Assembly: GCA_964563125.1 (NCBI GenBank)
Contig: CAZLVY010000021.1
Span: forward strand, 1-32,684
Source: UBA1368 sp964563125
Lineage (GTDB): Bacteria; Bacillota; Syntrophomonadia; Syntrophomonadales; Syntrophomonadaceae
DNA: 32,684 bases
Direction: 5' to 3'
Shown here: piece by piece, positions 15,894-24,346 of the stretch
Layout: every line of letters begins with the position of its first letter
How positions within the stretch are numbered: position 1 is the first letter of the stretch
Made by a program: the position numbers and the translations under genes
Notes under the pieces: generated by a model
Seen by the model: the letters and a program-made list of their open reading frames with translations, nothing else
The model's database searches: none
Told to the model about the DNA's origin: nothing

Positions 15894-17159
15894 TTACATA
15901 TTTTTTATCAAGGCATCAGCAAATTCTGATGTCTTTACTTCATGTGCATCATCCATCAGGCGAGCGAAGTCATAAGTTACAATCTTTTCCGCAATAGTTT
16001 TTTGCATGGCCTCTATAATTAAATCTGCTGCTCCATTCCATCCCAGATGTCTAAACATCATCTCACCGGATAAAATAACAGAAGAAGGATTTACTTTATC
16101 CTGACCCGTATATTTAGGCGCCGTACCATGGGTGGCTTCGAAAATGGCATGCCCGGTGACGTAATTGATATTGGCCCCTGGAGCAATACCGATTCCGCCC
16201 ACCTGTGCTGCCAGAGCATCAGAAATATAATCACCATTTAGGTTCATAGTTGCCACAACATCAAATTCTGCCGGTCGGGTCAAAATCTGCTGCAGAAATA
16301 TATCCGCGATAACATCCTTTATGATTATTTTACCTTGTTCTTCAGCCTGCTTCTGAGCTTCATCTGCTGCCTTACTTCCCTGCTGTTCTTTGATTTTATC
16401 ATATTGCTGCCAGGTGAAAACATACTGACTGAACTCTTCTTCTGCTAAATCATAGCCCCATTGTTTAAAGGCTCCTTCTGTGTATTTCATTATATTGCCT
16501 TTATGAACCATAGTAACACTTTTGCGTCCGTTTTGAATGGCGTAATTAATAGCTGCCCTGATTAAACGTCCAGTGCCTTCCTGAGAAACAGGTTTGATGC
16601 CTATTCCGGAAGTCAAAGGGAATCTTATCTTAGTTACACCCAGCTCGGTTTGCAGAAACTTAATTAATATTTGAGCCTCGGCTGAATCAAACGGGAATTC
16701 TATACCAGCATATATATCTTCAGTATTCTCCCGGAATATTACCATATCAGTATCCTGAGGACGTTTAACCGGTGAAGGTACCCCATTAAAATAGCAAACC
16801 GGACGCAGACATGTATATAGATCCAGCTTCTGCCGTAAGGCAACATTTAAAGAAGTAATTCCTCCTCCGATAGGAGTAGTCAGCGGCCCTTTAATAGCAA
16901 TTATATATTCGCGAATTACATCCAGGGTTTCATCCGGCAACCAGCTGCCTGTCTGTTTAAAGGCTTTATCTCCAGCTAAAACCTCTTTCCATATAATTTT
17001 CTTACTGCCGTTATAAGCCTTCTCAACTGCAGCTTCAAAAACTCTTGAGGCCGCAGCCCAAATATCCGCTCCTACCCCATCACCCTCAATAAAAGGGATT
17101 ATGGGTTTATCGGGAACATTTAAAACTCCATTATTTACAGTAATTTTTTCGCCTGTCAT
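15894..17159 (-). CDS. icd: Isocitrate dehydrogenase (NADP+)
   Basis: This enzyme oxidatively decarboxylates isocitrate to 2-oxoglutarate. It has 421 residues, close to the 416 of the E. coli enzyme and collinear with it. The substrate-binding TSLNVALRQ segment includes S103, the position of the regulatory phosphoserine. MNLNGDYISD is at 305-314. The cofactor segment HGTAPKYTGQDKVNP (344-358) has Lys-Tyr (K349, Y350), the pattern for NADP. This argues against homoisocitrate or isopropylmalate dehydrogenase. I chose the ATG at 17159, six bases after GGAGG. It sits behind aconitase-like and citrate-synthase-like genes, giving a complete oxidative branch to 2-oxoglutarate. Confidence 0.94.
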   Translation of the reverse strand: MTGEKITVNNGVLNVPDKPIIPFIEGDGVGADIWAAASRVFEAAVEKAYNGSKKIIWKEVLAGDKAFKQTGSWLPDETLDVIREYIIAIKGPLTTPIGGGITSLNVALRQKLDLYTCLRPVCYFNGVPSPVKRPQDTDMVIFRENTEDIYAGIEFPFDSAEAQILIKFLQTELGVTKIRFPLTSGIGIKPVSQEGTGRLIRAAINYAIQNGRKSVTMVHKGNIMKYTEGAFKQWGYDLAEEEFSQYVFTWQQYDKIKEQQGSKAADEAQKQAEEQGKIIIKDVIADIFLQQILTRPAEFDVVATMNLNGDYISDALAAQVGGIGIAPGANINYVTGHAIFEATHGTAPKYTGQDKVNPSSVILSGEMMFRHLGWNGAADLIIEAMQKTIAEKIVTYDFARLMDDAHEVKTSEFADALIKNM

Positions 17160-17235
17160 TTTATACCTCCTGCTCCATTGTTTCATTAGTCACGGGACTG
17201 AAAATCCCATGCATTATTTATCGGTTTTAAATAAC

Positions 17236-17736
17236 TTAGTCAAAGTTAAAGGTACCGTGTTTTTTAAAATGTTCTACTAGACCGCCTTCGGAGAGGATTT
17301 TTAACATTACCGGCGGCAGGGGTGTTATTGCTATAACTGCACCAGTAGTCTTATTTAATAAAATACCTTCATCCAGATTGATTTCCAGTTCATCACCTGG
17401 ATTAATCTGATCAGTATCACATTCGATCAAAGGTAAGCCGGTATTTATGCAGTTACGATAAAAAATTCGGGCAAACGATTTAGCTGCTACTGCCCCAATA
17501 TTAGCATTAATGATAGCCAGCGGTGCCTGCTCCCGTGATGAACCACAGCCAAAATTAGTGCCAGCTACAATAAAATCTCCCGGATTGACTTTGGAGTAAA
17601 ACTTGGGGTCTAAATCTTCCATCACATATTTGGCTAATTCCTTCATATCTAAAGTTTTGAACTTATGCCGACCTGATATAATATAATCGGTGTTTACATC
17701 ATTGCCGAATTTATGACTCTTTCCTGTTAACTTCAT
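17236..17736 (-). CDS. Aconitase-like hydro-lyase small subunit (LeuD/HacB family)
   Basis: This is the swivel-domain small subunit of a two-part Fe-S hydro-lyase, with 166 residues. The family signature GCGSSRE is at 63-69. NTDYI opens the loop that sets substrate choice; the loop reads GRHKFK (22-27), which is neither the YLRT type of archaeal homoaconitase nor the YLVY type of isopropylmalate isomerase. The ATG follows GGGAGA at seven bases. It is 39 bases after its large-subunit gene. With citrate-synthase-like and isocitrate dehydrogenase genes on either side, an aconitase role (citrate to isocitrate) is most likely. An automated label of 3-isopropylmalate dehydratase would be family-level only. 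Confidence 0.88.
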   Translation of the reverse strand: MKLTGKSHKFGNDVNTDYIISGRHKFKTLDMKELAKYVMEDLDPKFYSKVNPGDFIVAGTNFGCGSSREQAPLAIINANIGAVAAKSFARIFYRNCINTGLPLIECDTDQINPGDELEINLDEGILLNKTTGAVIAITPLPPVMLKILSEGGLVEHFKKHGTFNFD

Positions 17737-17775
17737 GTATGTTCTCCCTTCATTATTTATAACCGGCCTTTTTTA

Positions 17776-19032
17776 TTAACTTAAAAACTGTCTTGGGTCA
17801 GTAATATGTCCAGTTATTACTGAAGCCGCCACTGTTGCCGGAGACCCTAAATATATAAAGGCCTTATTGTTGCCCATTCTTCCTTTGAAATTGCGATTGG
17901 CGGTTGAAATAACATTTTCTCCGTCTGAAGGTACCCCATTATGAGTGCCGACACAGGGACCACAACCAGGTGTAACTATTGCAGCACCTGCCTGCATGAA
18001 TATTTCCATCAAGCCTTCCTGCATAGCTTGTATCATAATCTGGCGTGATGCAGCAGCCACTATTAATCTGGTATCCTTATTTATTTTTCGTCCTTTTAGT
18101 ATTTGGGCGGCAATACGCAAATCCTCTATGCGTCCATTGGTACAGGTACCAATCACACCTTGCTGAATAGGCACATCTCCTACTTTGCTCACCCCTACCA
18201 CATTATCAACAGTATGCGGTCTGGCAATTTGCGGTTCCAATGATGATACATCATATTCTTTAATTTTGGTATATACTGCATCAGCATCAGCAAAGACCGG
18301 GGTAAAATTCTTCCCGCTATGATTTCTTACCCATTCTATCGTTTGTTCATCTGCCTCCATCAAGCCGCATTTGGCTCCCATCTCAATAGCCATATTGCTA
18401 ATACTGAAGCGTGCTTCAACTGATAGATGACTTATTGCTTCACCGGTATACTCAGCAGCCATATAGGTTGCTCCATCAGCAGTAACATCACCAATTAAAT
18501 AAAGAATGAGATCTTTGGAAAAAACTCCTTCACCAAGTTTGCCATTAAGGACAAACTTAAAAGTCTCCGGCACTTTAAACCACAGCTTGCCAGAAATGAG
18601 ACCAGCAGCTAAATCGGTGGAACCAACCCCGGTTGACAGAACGTTTATAGCCCCATAAGTACAAGTATGGGAATCGGCACCAATAACTAAATCGCCGGGG
18701 ACTACATGCCCCTGTTCGGGAACCAGTTGATGACATACTCCATCACCGATATCATAAAAGTTTATCTTCTGTTCCCGGGCAAAAACCCGCATCTGCTGAT
18801 GCAGCTCCGATACTCCTGCCAGCGGGCTGGGTGAGCTATGGTCTATTACCATTGCTATGCGTGCAGGGTCAAAGACTCTCTTGGCCTGCATATTTTGAAA
18901 TGCTTTAATTGCCAGCGGAGACGTTCCATCCTGGCCCATAACAAAGTCCAGATCAGCTATTACTATATCATTAGCATTAACATCCCGTCCGCTTTTGTTG
19001 GAAAGTATCTTTTCTGCAATTGTCTTACCCAA
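17776..19032 (-). CDS. Aconitase-like hydro-lyase large subunit (LeuC/HacA family)
   Basis: This is the Fe-S subunit of the hydro-lyase, with 418 residues, the length of the archaeal/HacA-type LeuC and shorter than the ~466 of enterobacterial LeuC. The [4Fe-4S] ligands are C297 in GTCTNGRIEDL, and C357 and C360 in PGCGPCVG. The DHSSPSP and GADSHTCTYGA motifs are present. The start is TTG at 19032 with GGAGAG about eight bases before it, and the binding site lies in the end of the upstream gene. The partner small subunit follows. Candidate reactions are citrate/isocitrate, homocitrate/homoisocitrate or isopropylmalate isomerisation. Citrate is favoured because icd is in the same operon and leuA and leuB are absent. 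Confidence 0.9.
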   Translation of the reverse strand: MGKTIAEKILSNKSGRDVNANDIVIADLDFVMGQDGTSPLAIKAFQNMQAKRVFDPARIAMVIDHSSPSPLAGVSELHQQMRVFAREQKINFYDIGDGVCHQLVPEQGHVVPGDLVIGADSHTCTYGAINVLSTGVGSTDLAAGLISGKLWFKVPETFKFVLNGKLGEGVFSKDLILYLIGDVTADGATYMAAEYTGEAISHLSVEARFSISNMAIEMGAKCGLMEADEQTIEWVRNHSGKNFTPVFADADAVYTKIKEYDVSSLEPQIARPHTVDNVVGVSKVGDVPIQQGVIGTCTNGRIEDLRIAAQILKGRKINKDTRLIVAAASRQIMIQAMQEGLMEIFMQAGAAIVTPGCGPCVGTHNGVPSDGENVISTANRNFKGRMGNNKAFIYLGSPATVAASVITGHITDPRQFLS

Positions 19033-19035
19033 TTT

Positions 19036-20211
19036 TTATTCTCTCTCCTTTAAATAATCTTCATATATATACATAAGTTCCTTATCAAAAAGGGATCTTT
19101 TCAAACTTACAGACAACTCTCTAGCCTTTTCCAATATCCATTTAGCTACTTCATTATTAAGTTCAATTCCGTATTCATGCATAAATTTAGCCCGAATGGA
19201 GGCTGACCCGGAATGCTTGCCAATTACCATCTGTCTTTCCAATCCTACTTCTTCAGGAGTAAAGACTTCGTAATTAAGCGGATTCTTAAGCACTCCGTCA
19301 CCGTGAATACCTGATTCATGAGCAAAAATGCCCGAGCCTACAATCGGCTTGCTGACTGAAAGTGGGCGACCTGAGGCCTGCGCTACATATAAGGCGGTTT
19401 CGCGGAAACGAGTAGTATCATAGTTAACATCTAATTGCAATAAATGCTTAATACCCATTACTACTTCCTGCAAACAAGCATTTCCTGCTCTTTCACCCAG
19501 TCCGTTAACTGTAACTCCAACATAATTGGCCCCTGCATAAATTCCTGCTAAAGCGTTGGCAGTTGCCATTCCAAAGTCGTTGTGGGTATGCATTTCAATA
19601 TTTATCCCCACCGCGTCAATAAGAGTCTTTATATAGCGATAAGCTGAAAGGGGAGTTAAAGTACCTACTGTATCACAAAAACGCAATCTATCAGCCCCTG
19701 CATGTTTGCCAATCAGAGCAAACTCAGTTAAGAAACCAATTTCAGAGCGGGAAGCATCCTCAGCATTAACCGAAACATAAAGCCCGTTATCTTTGGCAAA
19801 CTTAACTGCATCAGACATTCTTTGCAGAACATCATCGCGAGTTGTCTGTAATTTATGTTCAATGTGGATATCGGAGGTGGAAATAGAAATAGCAACTGCG
19901 TCAACACCACATTCGATTGACTCTTTAATATCAGCAATTACGGCGCGATTCCACGCCATAATACTTGGTTTAAGCCCCATCCTCACTATTTGCTTAATGC
20001 TTTCTTTTTCTGACCCGCCCATAACGGGTATCCCCACCTCAATCTGGTCTACGCCAATTTCACTTAAAAATTTGGCAATCCTAATCTTTTCAGCACTGGC
20101 AAAAACAACTCCGGCAGTCTGTTCACCATCCCGCAAAGTGGTGTCGACTATATTAACTTTGGCGCCATCACGCTTAAACCATTCAAATTCATTCATAATA
20201 CTAAATGACAA
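19036..20211 (-). CDS. Homocitrate synthase/Re-citrate synthase-like enzyme (NifV-type DRE-TIM family)
   Basis: This enzyme condenses acetyl-CoA with a 2-oxo acid. It has 391 residues, without the regulatory domain of LeuA. Family motifs are DTTLRDGEQ (23-31), the metal-binding HTHNDFG (208-214), GLGERAGNA (237-245) and a later GKHSG. Overall it is most like NifV homocitrate synthase. Re-citrate synthases of anaerobes belong to the same family and are often mislabelled. The downstream aconitase-like pair and a true isocitrate dehydrogenase fit citrate as product; no nif genes or lysine-pathway homoisocitrate dehydrogenase are seen. The start is TTG at 20211, 10 bases after GGAG, in the end of gatB. 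An ATG at 20196 is an alternative but is too far from the site. Confidence 0.88.
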   Translation of the reverse strand: MSFSIMNEFEWFKRDGAKVNIVDTTLRDGEQTAGVVFASAEKIRIAKFLSEIGVDQIEVGIPVMGGSEKESIKQIVRMGLKPSIMAWNRAVIADIKESIECGVDAVAISISTSDIHIEHKLQTTRDDVLQRMSDAVKFAKDNGLYVSVNAEDASRSEIGFLTEFALIGKHAGADRLRFCDTVGTLTPLSAYRYIKTLIDAVGINIEMHTHNDFGMATANALAGIYAGANYVGVTVNGLGERAGNACLQEVVMGIKHLLQLDVNYDTTRFRETALYVAQASGRPLSVSKPIVGSGIFAHESGIHGDGVLKNPLNYEVFTPEEVGLERQMVIGKHSGSASIRAKFMHEYGIELNNEVAKWILEKARELSVSLKRSLFDKELMYIYEDYLKERE

Positions 20212-20218
20212 CTTTAAA

Positions 20219-21667
20219 TCACTCCTTACTCAATAGATCTGTTAAAACTTTATTAACTGTAGCGGGATTAGCCTGCCCTTTAGTGGCTTGCATAACTTGC
20301 CCAACCAAAAAGCCCCGGGCTTTTTGCTTGCCATTTTTATAATCTTCTACCACACCGGGGTTTTTTTCCACTACTTCGGCTATTATTTTGCCCAGAGTAT
20401 CTTTATCGGAAATCTGTACCATACCCTTTTCCTTAATTATATGCTCCGCAGTCTTCCCGGTATTAAACATTTCTTCGAATATATTTTTAGCCATTTTCAC
20501 ACTTATCGTATCATCATCAATCAGCTTCAGCATATCATTTAGCATTTCCGGTTTAATTCGGCACTGTTCTATTTCCAGGCCGCTTTGATTAAGCATACGG
20601 CTAAGTTCTCCCATCATCCAGTTGGATACTGTTTTAGCATCAGGGTATAGTGCAACACTTTGATCGAAAAATTTCAGCAAGTGGGGCGATATTGTAATAA
20701 TAGCCGCGTCATACTCCGGCAGACCGTGTTCATTAATCAGTCTTTGCTGGGCCTTTTCAGGCATTTCTGGCATAGTCAGCCGTATCCGTTCAATCCATTC
20801 CTGATCTATTTTTAGGGGCGGTAGGTCGGGATCAGGATAATATCTGTAATCATGGGCTTCTTCCTTGCTGCGCATAGAACGGGTAACCCCCTGTGCTTCA
20901 TCCCAGGTACGGGTTTCCTGGATTATGGTTTCTCCATCTTCGATTGCTTCAATATGTCTTTTAACTTCAAATTCAATAGCTCTTTCCAAAGCCTTGAAGG
21001 AATTTAAATTTTTTATTTCGGCGCGAACACCCAGTTCTTCCTGTCCCCATGGCCGAACAGAAACATTAGCGTCACAGCGAATAGAGCCTTCCTCCATTTT
21101 ACAGTCCGAAACCTGAGCAAAGAGCAGCATAGAACGCAACTTTTCGATATATGCTTTGGCTTCCTGAGCACTTCTTAAATCAGGCTCCGAAACAATTTCT
21201 AACAGCGGAACCCCGGTGCGATTCAAGTCAACCAGAGAAAATGCCGTAGTAGTAATTGTTCCATCATGAACCAGTTTGCCGGCATCTTCTTCCATATGCG
21301 CTCTGGTGATCCTTATCCTCTTTTTAACCCCGTTAACATCTATATCTAAATGGCCATTAGTGCAAATTGGTAAGGCAAACTGGGAAATCTGATAAGCATT
21401 GGGTAAATCAGGATAAAAATAATTCTTGCGGTCAAACTTGCAGTAAGAGGCTATTTCTGCATTTATAGCCAGTCCGCTTTTGATAGCATATTCCACCACT
21501 TTCTTATTAAGTACTGGCAACATACCGGGAAAACCAGCACATATAGGACATACCTGCGTGTTAGGTTCAGCCCCGAAAGTGGTTTTACAGGAGCAAAATA
21601 TTTTAGTAGCAGTTTTGAGCTCTACATGAACTTCCAGTCCTATAACCGTTTCAAATTCTTTACTCAT
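20219..21667 (-). CDS. gatB: Asp/Glu-tRNA(Asn/Gln) amidotransferase subunit B
   Basis: This subunit of the GatCAB complex activates the side-chain carboxylate of mischarged Glu-tRNA(Gln) or Asp-tRNA(Asn) with ATP, so that it can be amidated. It has 482 residues, the usual length. The N-terminal GLEVHVEL start, the cysteine pairs FCSC and CPIC (zinc site), the VPLLEIVSEPDLRS block and the C-terminal YqeY-like tail (NPATVNKVLTDLL) are visible. The ATG directly abuts the stop codon of gatA, and its binding site lies inside the gatA end. Its own last codons hold the binding site of the next gene, so translation of the two is probably coupled. Confidence 0.96.
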   Translation of the reverse strand: MSKEFETVIGLEVHVELKTATKIFCSCKTTFGAEPNTQVCPICAGFPGMLPVLNKKVVEYAIKSGLAINAEIASYCKFDRKNYFYPDLPNAYQISQFALPICTNGHLDIDVNGVKKRIRITRAHMEEDAGKLVHDGTITTTAFSLVDLNRTGVPLLEIVSEPDLRSAQEAKAYIEKLRSMLLFAQVSDCKMEEGSIRCDANVSVRPWGQEELGVRAEIKNLNSFKALERAIEFEVKRHIEAIEDGETIIQETRTWDEAQGVTRSMRSKEEAHDYRYYPDPDLPPLKIDQEWIERIRLTMPEMPEKAQQRLINEHGLPEYDAAIITISPHLLKFFDQSVALYPDAKTVSNWMMGELSRMLNQSGLEIEQCRIKPEMLNDMLKLIDDDTISVKMAKNIFEEMFNTGKTAEHIIKEKGMVQISDKDTLGKIIAEVVEKNPGVVEDYKNGKQKARGFLVGQVMQATKGQANPATVNKVLTDLLSKE

Positions 21668-23122
21668 TTATTTCACCCCCAGAAGCGGTTTGTGTTGATG
21701 AAAATCCGTCGCCTGTTCAAATGCGTAGGCCGCTTTTAGTAAAGTAGTTTCGGCAAAAGGTTTAGCAATTATCTGCATACCTACCGGCAGTCCATCGGCA
21801 AAACCGCAGGGGATTGACATCCCCGGTAACCCTGCCATATTTACCGGTACGGTTAAGATATCATTCATATATGAAGTAAGAATATCATCTGATTGTTCGC
21901 CTATTTTAAAAGCGGTTGTTGGTGTAGTCGGTGAAATAATCACATCGAAGCCATTAAATATTTTTTTAAAATCATCACTGATAAGTCTTCTCACTTTAAG
22001 CGCTTTTAAATAGTAAGCATCGTAATAACCTGAACTGAGAGCATAGGTTCCCAGCATTATTCTCCTTTTTACCTCGGAACCAAAGCCTGCCTGCCGGGAG
22101 CGGGAAAACAAATCAGTTACATTATCGGCTGAAAAATCACGCAATCCATAGCGAATTCCATCAAATTTAGCTAGATTGGAACTCGCTTCCGCCGGTCCGA
22201 TTATATAATAAGCGGGCAGGGCATATTCACTGTGCGGCAGTGAAACTTCCTCTATATGAGCACCTAATTCTTCATATTTTAATAAGGCTTTTTTCAAGGT
22301 TTCTTTCACCTTTTCATTTACACCCTGTTTAAAATATTCTTTAGGATAAGCTATTTTAAGTCCCTTAATATCACTATTAAGTGCGGCAGTATAATCTGGC
22401 ACCTCTATTTTTACACTGGTTGATTCTAAAGGGTCATATCCAGCAATCATGTTCATAACCAGAGCCGCATCCCGTACATCTTTGCTTATTACTCCCACCT
22501 GATCAAGGGAGGACGCATAAGCAACCACACCCCAGCGTGACACCCTGCCATAGGTAGGTTTTAGACCAACTACTCCGCAATAAGAGGCAGGTTGTCTGAT
22601 CGAGCCTCCGGTATCTGAGCCTAGTGCAAAGGGAATTTCATCTGCAGCAACAGCAGCAGCAGCACCTCCTGACGAACCACCCGGTACCCGCTCAAGATCC
22701 CAGGGATTATGAGTGGGAAAATAAGCCGAGCCTTCCGTGGAAGAACCCATGGCAAATTCGTCCAAATTTAATTTGCCAACTAAAATACCACCCTCAGCAT
22801 AAAGCTTTTTAACTACTGCAGCATCATAAGTGGGCACAAAATTCTCCAGCATTTTAGAAGCGCAGGTAGTTCTTACTCCTTTAGTACAAATGTTATCTTT
22901 CAGGGCAAACGGCAAACCAGCCATAGCGCCTTCCCATGCTTGCTGATCAAATTGGCGGGCTTTTTTCAAAGCCTCTTCTGCATTTAGAGTTAAAAATGCT
23001 TTAACTTTTTCATCGACCGCTTCTATCTGTTTAAGAATTGCCGCCATTATTTCCTGCGAACTTATTTTCTTTTCAGTCAAATCCAGTTTTAACTGGTGCA
23101 AAGTTAATTCATGAAGTTCCAC
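21668..23122 (-). CDS. gatA: Asp/Glu-tRNA(Asn/Gln) amidotransferase subunit A
   Basis: This is the glutaminase subunit of GatCAB, which frees ammonia from glutamine. It has 484 residues. The amidase-signature triad is intact: K75 in FALKDN, cis-Ser S150 in PGGSSGG and nucleophile S174 in DTGGSIRQP, with the same spacings (75 and 24) as characterised GatA. The start is GTG at 23122, preceded by a G-rich binding site (GAGGGTGG). It is 14 bases after gatC and abuts gatB. Together with gatC and gatB it implies that this organism makes Gln-tRNA and/or Asn-tRNA by the indirect route. Confidence 0.96.
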   Translation of the reverse strand: MELHELTLHQLKLDLTEKKISSQEIMAAILKQIEAVDEKVKAFLTLNAEEALKKARQFDQQAWEGAMAGLPFALKDNICTKGVRTTCASKMLENFVPTYDAAVVKKLYAEGGILVGKLNLDEFAMGSSTEGSAYFPTHNPWDLERVPGGSSGGAAAAVAADEIPFALGSDTGGSIRQPASYCGVVGLKPTYGRVSRWGVVAYASSLDQVGVISKDVRDAALVMNMIAGYDPLESTSVKIEVPDYTAALNSDIKGLKIAYPKEYFKQGVNEKVKETLKKALLKYEELGAHIEEVSLPHSEYALPAYYIIGPAEASSNLAKFDGIRYGLRDFSADNVTDLFSRSRQAGFGSEVKRRIMLGTYALSSGYYDAYYLKALKVRRLISDDFKKIFNGFDVIISPTTPTTAFKIGEQSDDILTSYMNDILTVPVNMAGLPGMSIPCGFADGLPVGMQIIAKPFAETTLLKAAYAFEQATDFHQHKPLLGVK

Positions 23123-23136
23123 TTAAGCCACCCTCT

Positions 23137-23421
23137 CTATAAAATCTTGGGAACTTTGAAATATCCGTCTTGAAATTCGGGAGCATTAGCAGACAACTCA
23201 TCCCGGGGCGGACTCTCAATAACTTTATCCTGGCGGAAAACATTGCAGATGGGCAGGATATGATATAAAGGAAGAGTATTGTGCGTATCGATTTCATTCA
23301 ATTTATCGGCATACTGAAGAATAGAACTTAGCTGTTCTGCGAACTCTTGTTTTTCCTGCTCAGTAATATTAATTCTAGCCAATAAGGCAATATGTTCAAC
23401 TTCTTTTATATTAATAGCCAT
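23137..23421 (-). CDS. gatC: Asp/Glu-tRNA(Asn/Gln) amidotransferase subunit C
   Basis: This is the small linker subunit that ties GatA to GatB. It has 94 residues, as usual. The N-terminus carries the family pattern EVEHIALLARI, then LSSILQYADKLNEIDT, and the C-terminus reads DELSANAPEFQDGYFKVPKIL. I chose the ATG at 23421, seven bases after AGGAGG; a longer reading from 23448 includes the binding site. It is the first gene of the long minus-strand operon that continues through gatA, gatB and the citrate branch. A promoter with an extended -10 lies about 40 bases upstream. Confidence 0.94.
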   Translation of the reverse strand: MAINIKEVEHIALLARINITEQEKQEFAEQLSSILQYADKLNEIDTHNTLPLYHILPICNVFRQDKVIESPPRDELSANAPEFQDGYFKVPKIL

Positions 23422-23459
23422 TGCGAAACCTCCTAACATTGCAAACATTTATGTTCAAT

Positions 23460-23468
23460 ATTATAGCA
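23460..23468 (-). promoter_or_regulatory. Extended -10 promoter of the gatCAB-citrate operon
   Basis: Minus-strand TGCTATAAT gives a perfect -10 (23465-23460) with the extended TGn. The -35 region (TTAGTT at 18 bases) is poor, which is acceptable for an extended -10 promoter. The predicted start is near 23453, about 32 bases before the gatC ATG. Confidence 0.6.
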
Positions 23469-23535
23469 AAAACATGCTTGATAAACTAATTATTTCCCAT
23501 GTATACATTATATCCACTCAGCTTAAATGCTACTT

Positions 23536-24219
23536 TCATAACCAGTTGATTACTGCCATTATAACAGGTACTATCAAGATTCCTGGCAGAAGATTTGCTA
23601 CCCTGATGCGGGTTACGCCAATTATATTAAATCCCAAACCAGCAATCAGCATTCCCCCCAAGGAGGTTATATTGTTAAGCATAGGGTCCGTTAAAATCGG
23701 TTCGATTACCCCGGCAGCAAGACTTATTGATCCCTGGTAAATTAGTACCGGTATGGCTGAGAATATGACTCCAATACCCATACTGGCAGCAAACAAGGCC
23801 GAGAATATTGCATCTAACATCGATTTTACCAATAGAATCTGGTAGTTGCCATAAAGTCCGTCTTCCAGAGAACCTACTACCGCCATGGCGCCAACACAAA
23901 ACAACAAAGTAGCTGATACAAAACCTTTGGCAAAGCTGCTTTCCCCATTGCCAAAACGACTTTGCAGACGCTTTCCCGCAGCTTCCAAACGGCCATCCCA
24001 ATCCCGCCACTCACCAATAATAGCACCAACAGCCAGGCTTACTCCGATGACAGCAAAGTTTTCCGCTTTGAACCCATATTGCACCCCGATTACGATAATT
24101 AATATCCCCAGCGCGTCCTGCATACTGCGGCTCATTTTATCAGGAATTCCACGGCGCAGGAGTAAACCAAAAAGACCTGCCACGACAATAGCACCTGCAT
24201 TAATAAATGTACCAGTCAA
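23536..24219 (-). CDS. DUF554 family integral membrane protein
   Basis: This multi-pass inner membrane protein of 227 residues has six to seven hydrophobic helices. Family marks are TGTFINAGAIVVAGLFGLLL at the start, a GALGI/IGVQYG-like second helix, the SSFAKGFVSATLLFCVGAMAVVGS segment in the middle and a Gly-rich C-terminal helix. The family has no proven transport substrate. I chose the TTG at 24219 after AGGTGA; the ATG at 24249 has no binding site and would add charged residues before the first helix. It lies between the gat promoter and the ligA terminator, so it is probably a single-gene unit. I see no terminator after it. Confidence 0.82.
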   Translation of the reverse strand: MTGTFINAGAIVVAGLFGLLLRRGIPDKMSRSMQDALGILIIVIGVQYGFKAENFAVIGVSLAVGAIIGEWRDWDGRLEAAGKRLQSRFGNGESSFAKGFVSATLLFCVGAMAVVGSLEDGLYGNYQILLVKSMLDAIFSALFAASMGIGVIFSAIPVLIYQGSISLAAGVIEPILTDPMLNNITSLGGMLIAGLGFNIIGVTRIRVANLLPGILIVPVIMAVINWL

Positions 24220-24290
24220 AATATCACCTTTTCTGCAATAAAATATCATTTGATTATAACCTTAATGGTGTAGCAATGAAATGTTTTTTG

Positions 24291-24323
24291 CTAAAAGAAA
24301 ACACTCCCTGTTAAAGGAGAGTG
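24291..24323 (-). terminator. Intrinsic terminator of the pcrA-ligA operon
   Basis: A CACTC-TCC/GGGAGTG stem with one bulge is followed on the minus strand by TTTTCTTTT. It lies about 25 bases after the ligA stop codon. Confidence 0.8.
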
Positions 24324-24346
24324 CCAAGGTTGCTTTTAAAGAATAA

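Noticed and set aside
19036..20211. LeuA (2-isopropylmalate synthase) or nitrogenase NifV as the role of the condensing enzyme
   Set aside because: It lacks the LeuA regulatory domain, and no leuB or nif genes are present. The icd neighbour does not fit leucine synthesis. NifV is not formally excluded, so it is kept as an alternative in the feature entry.
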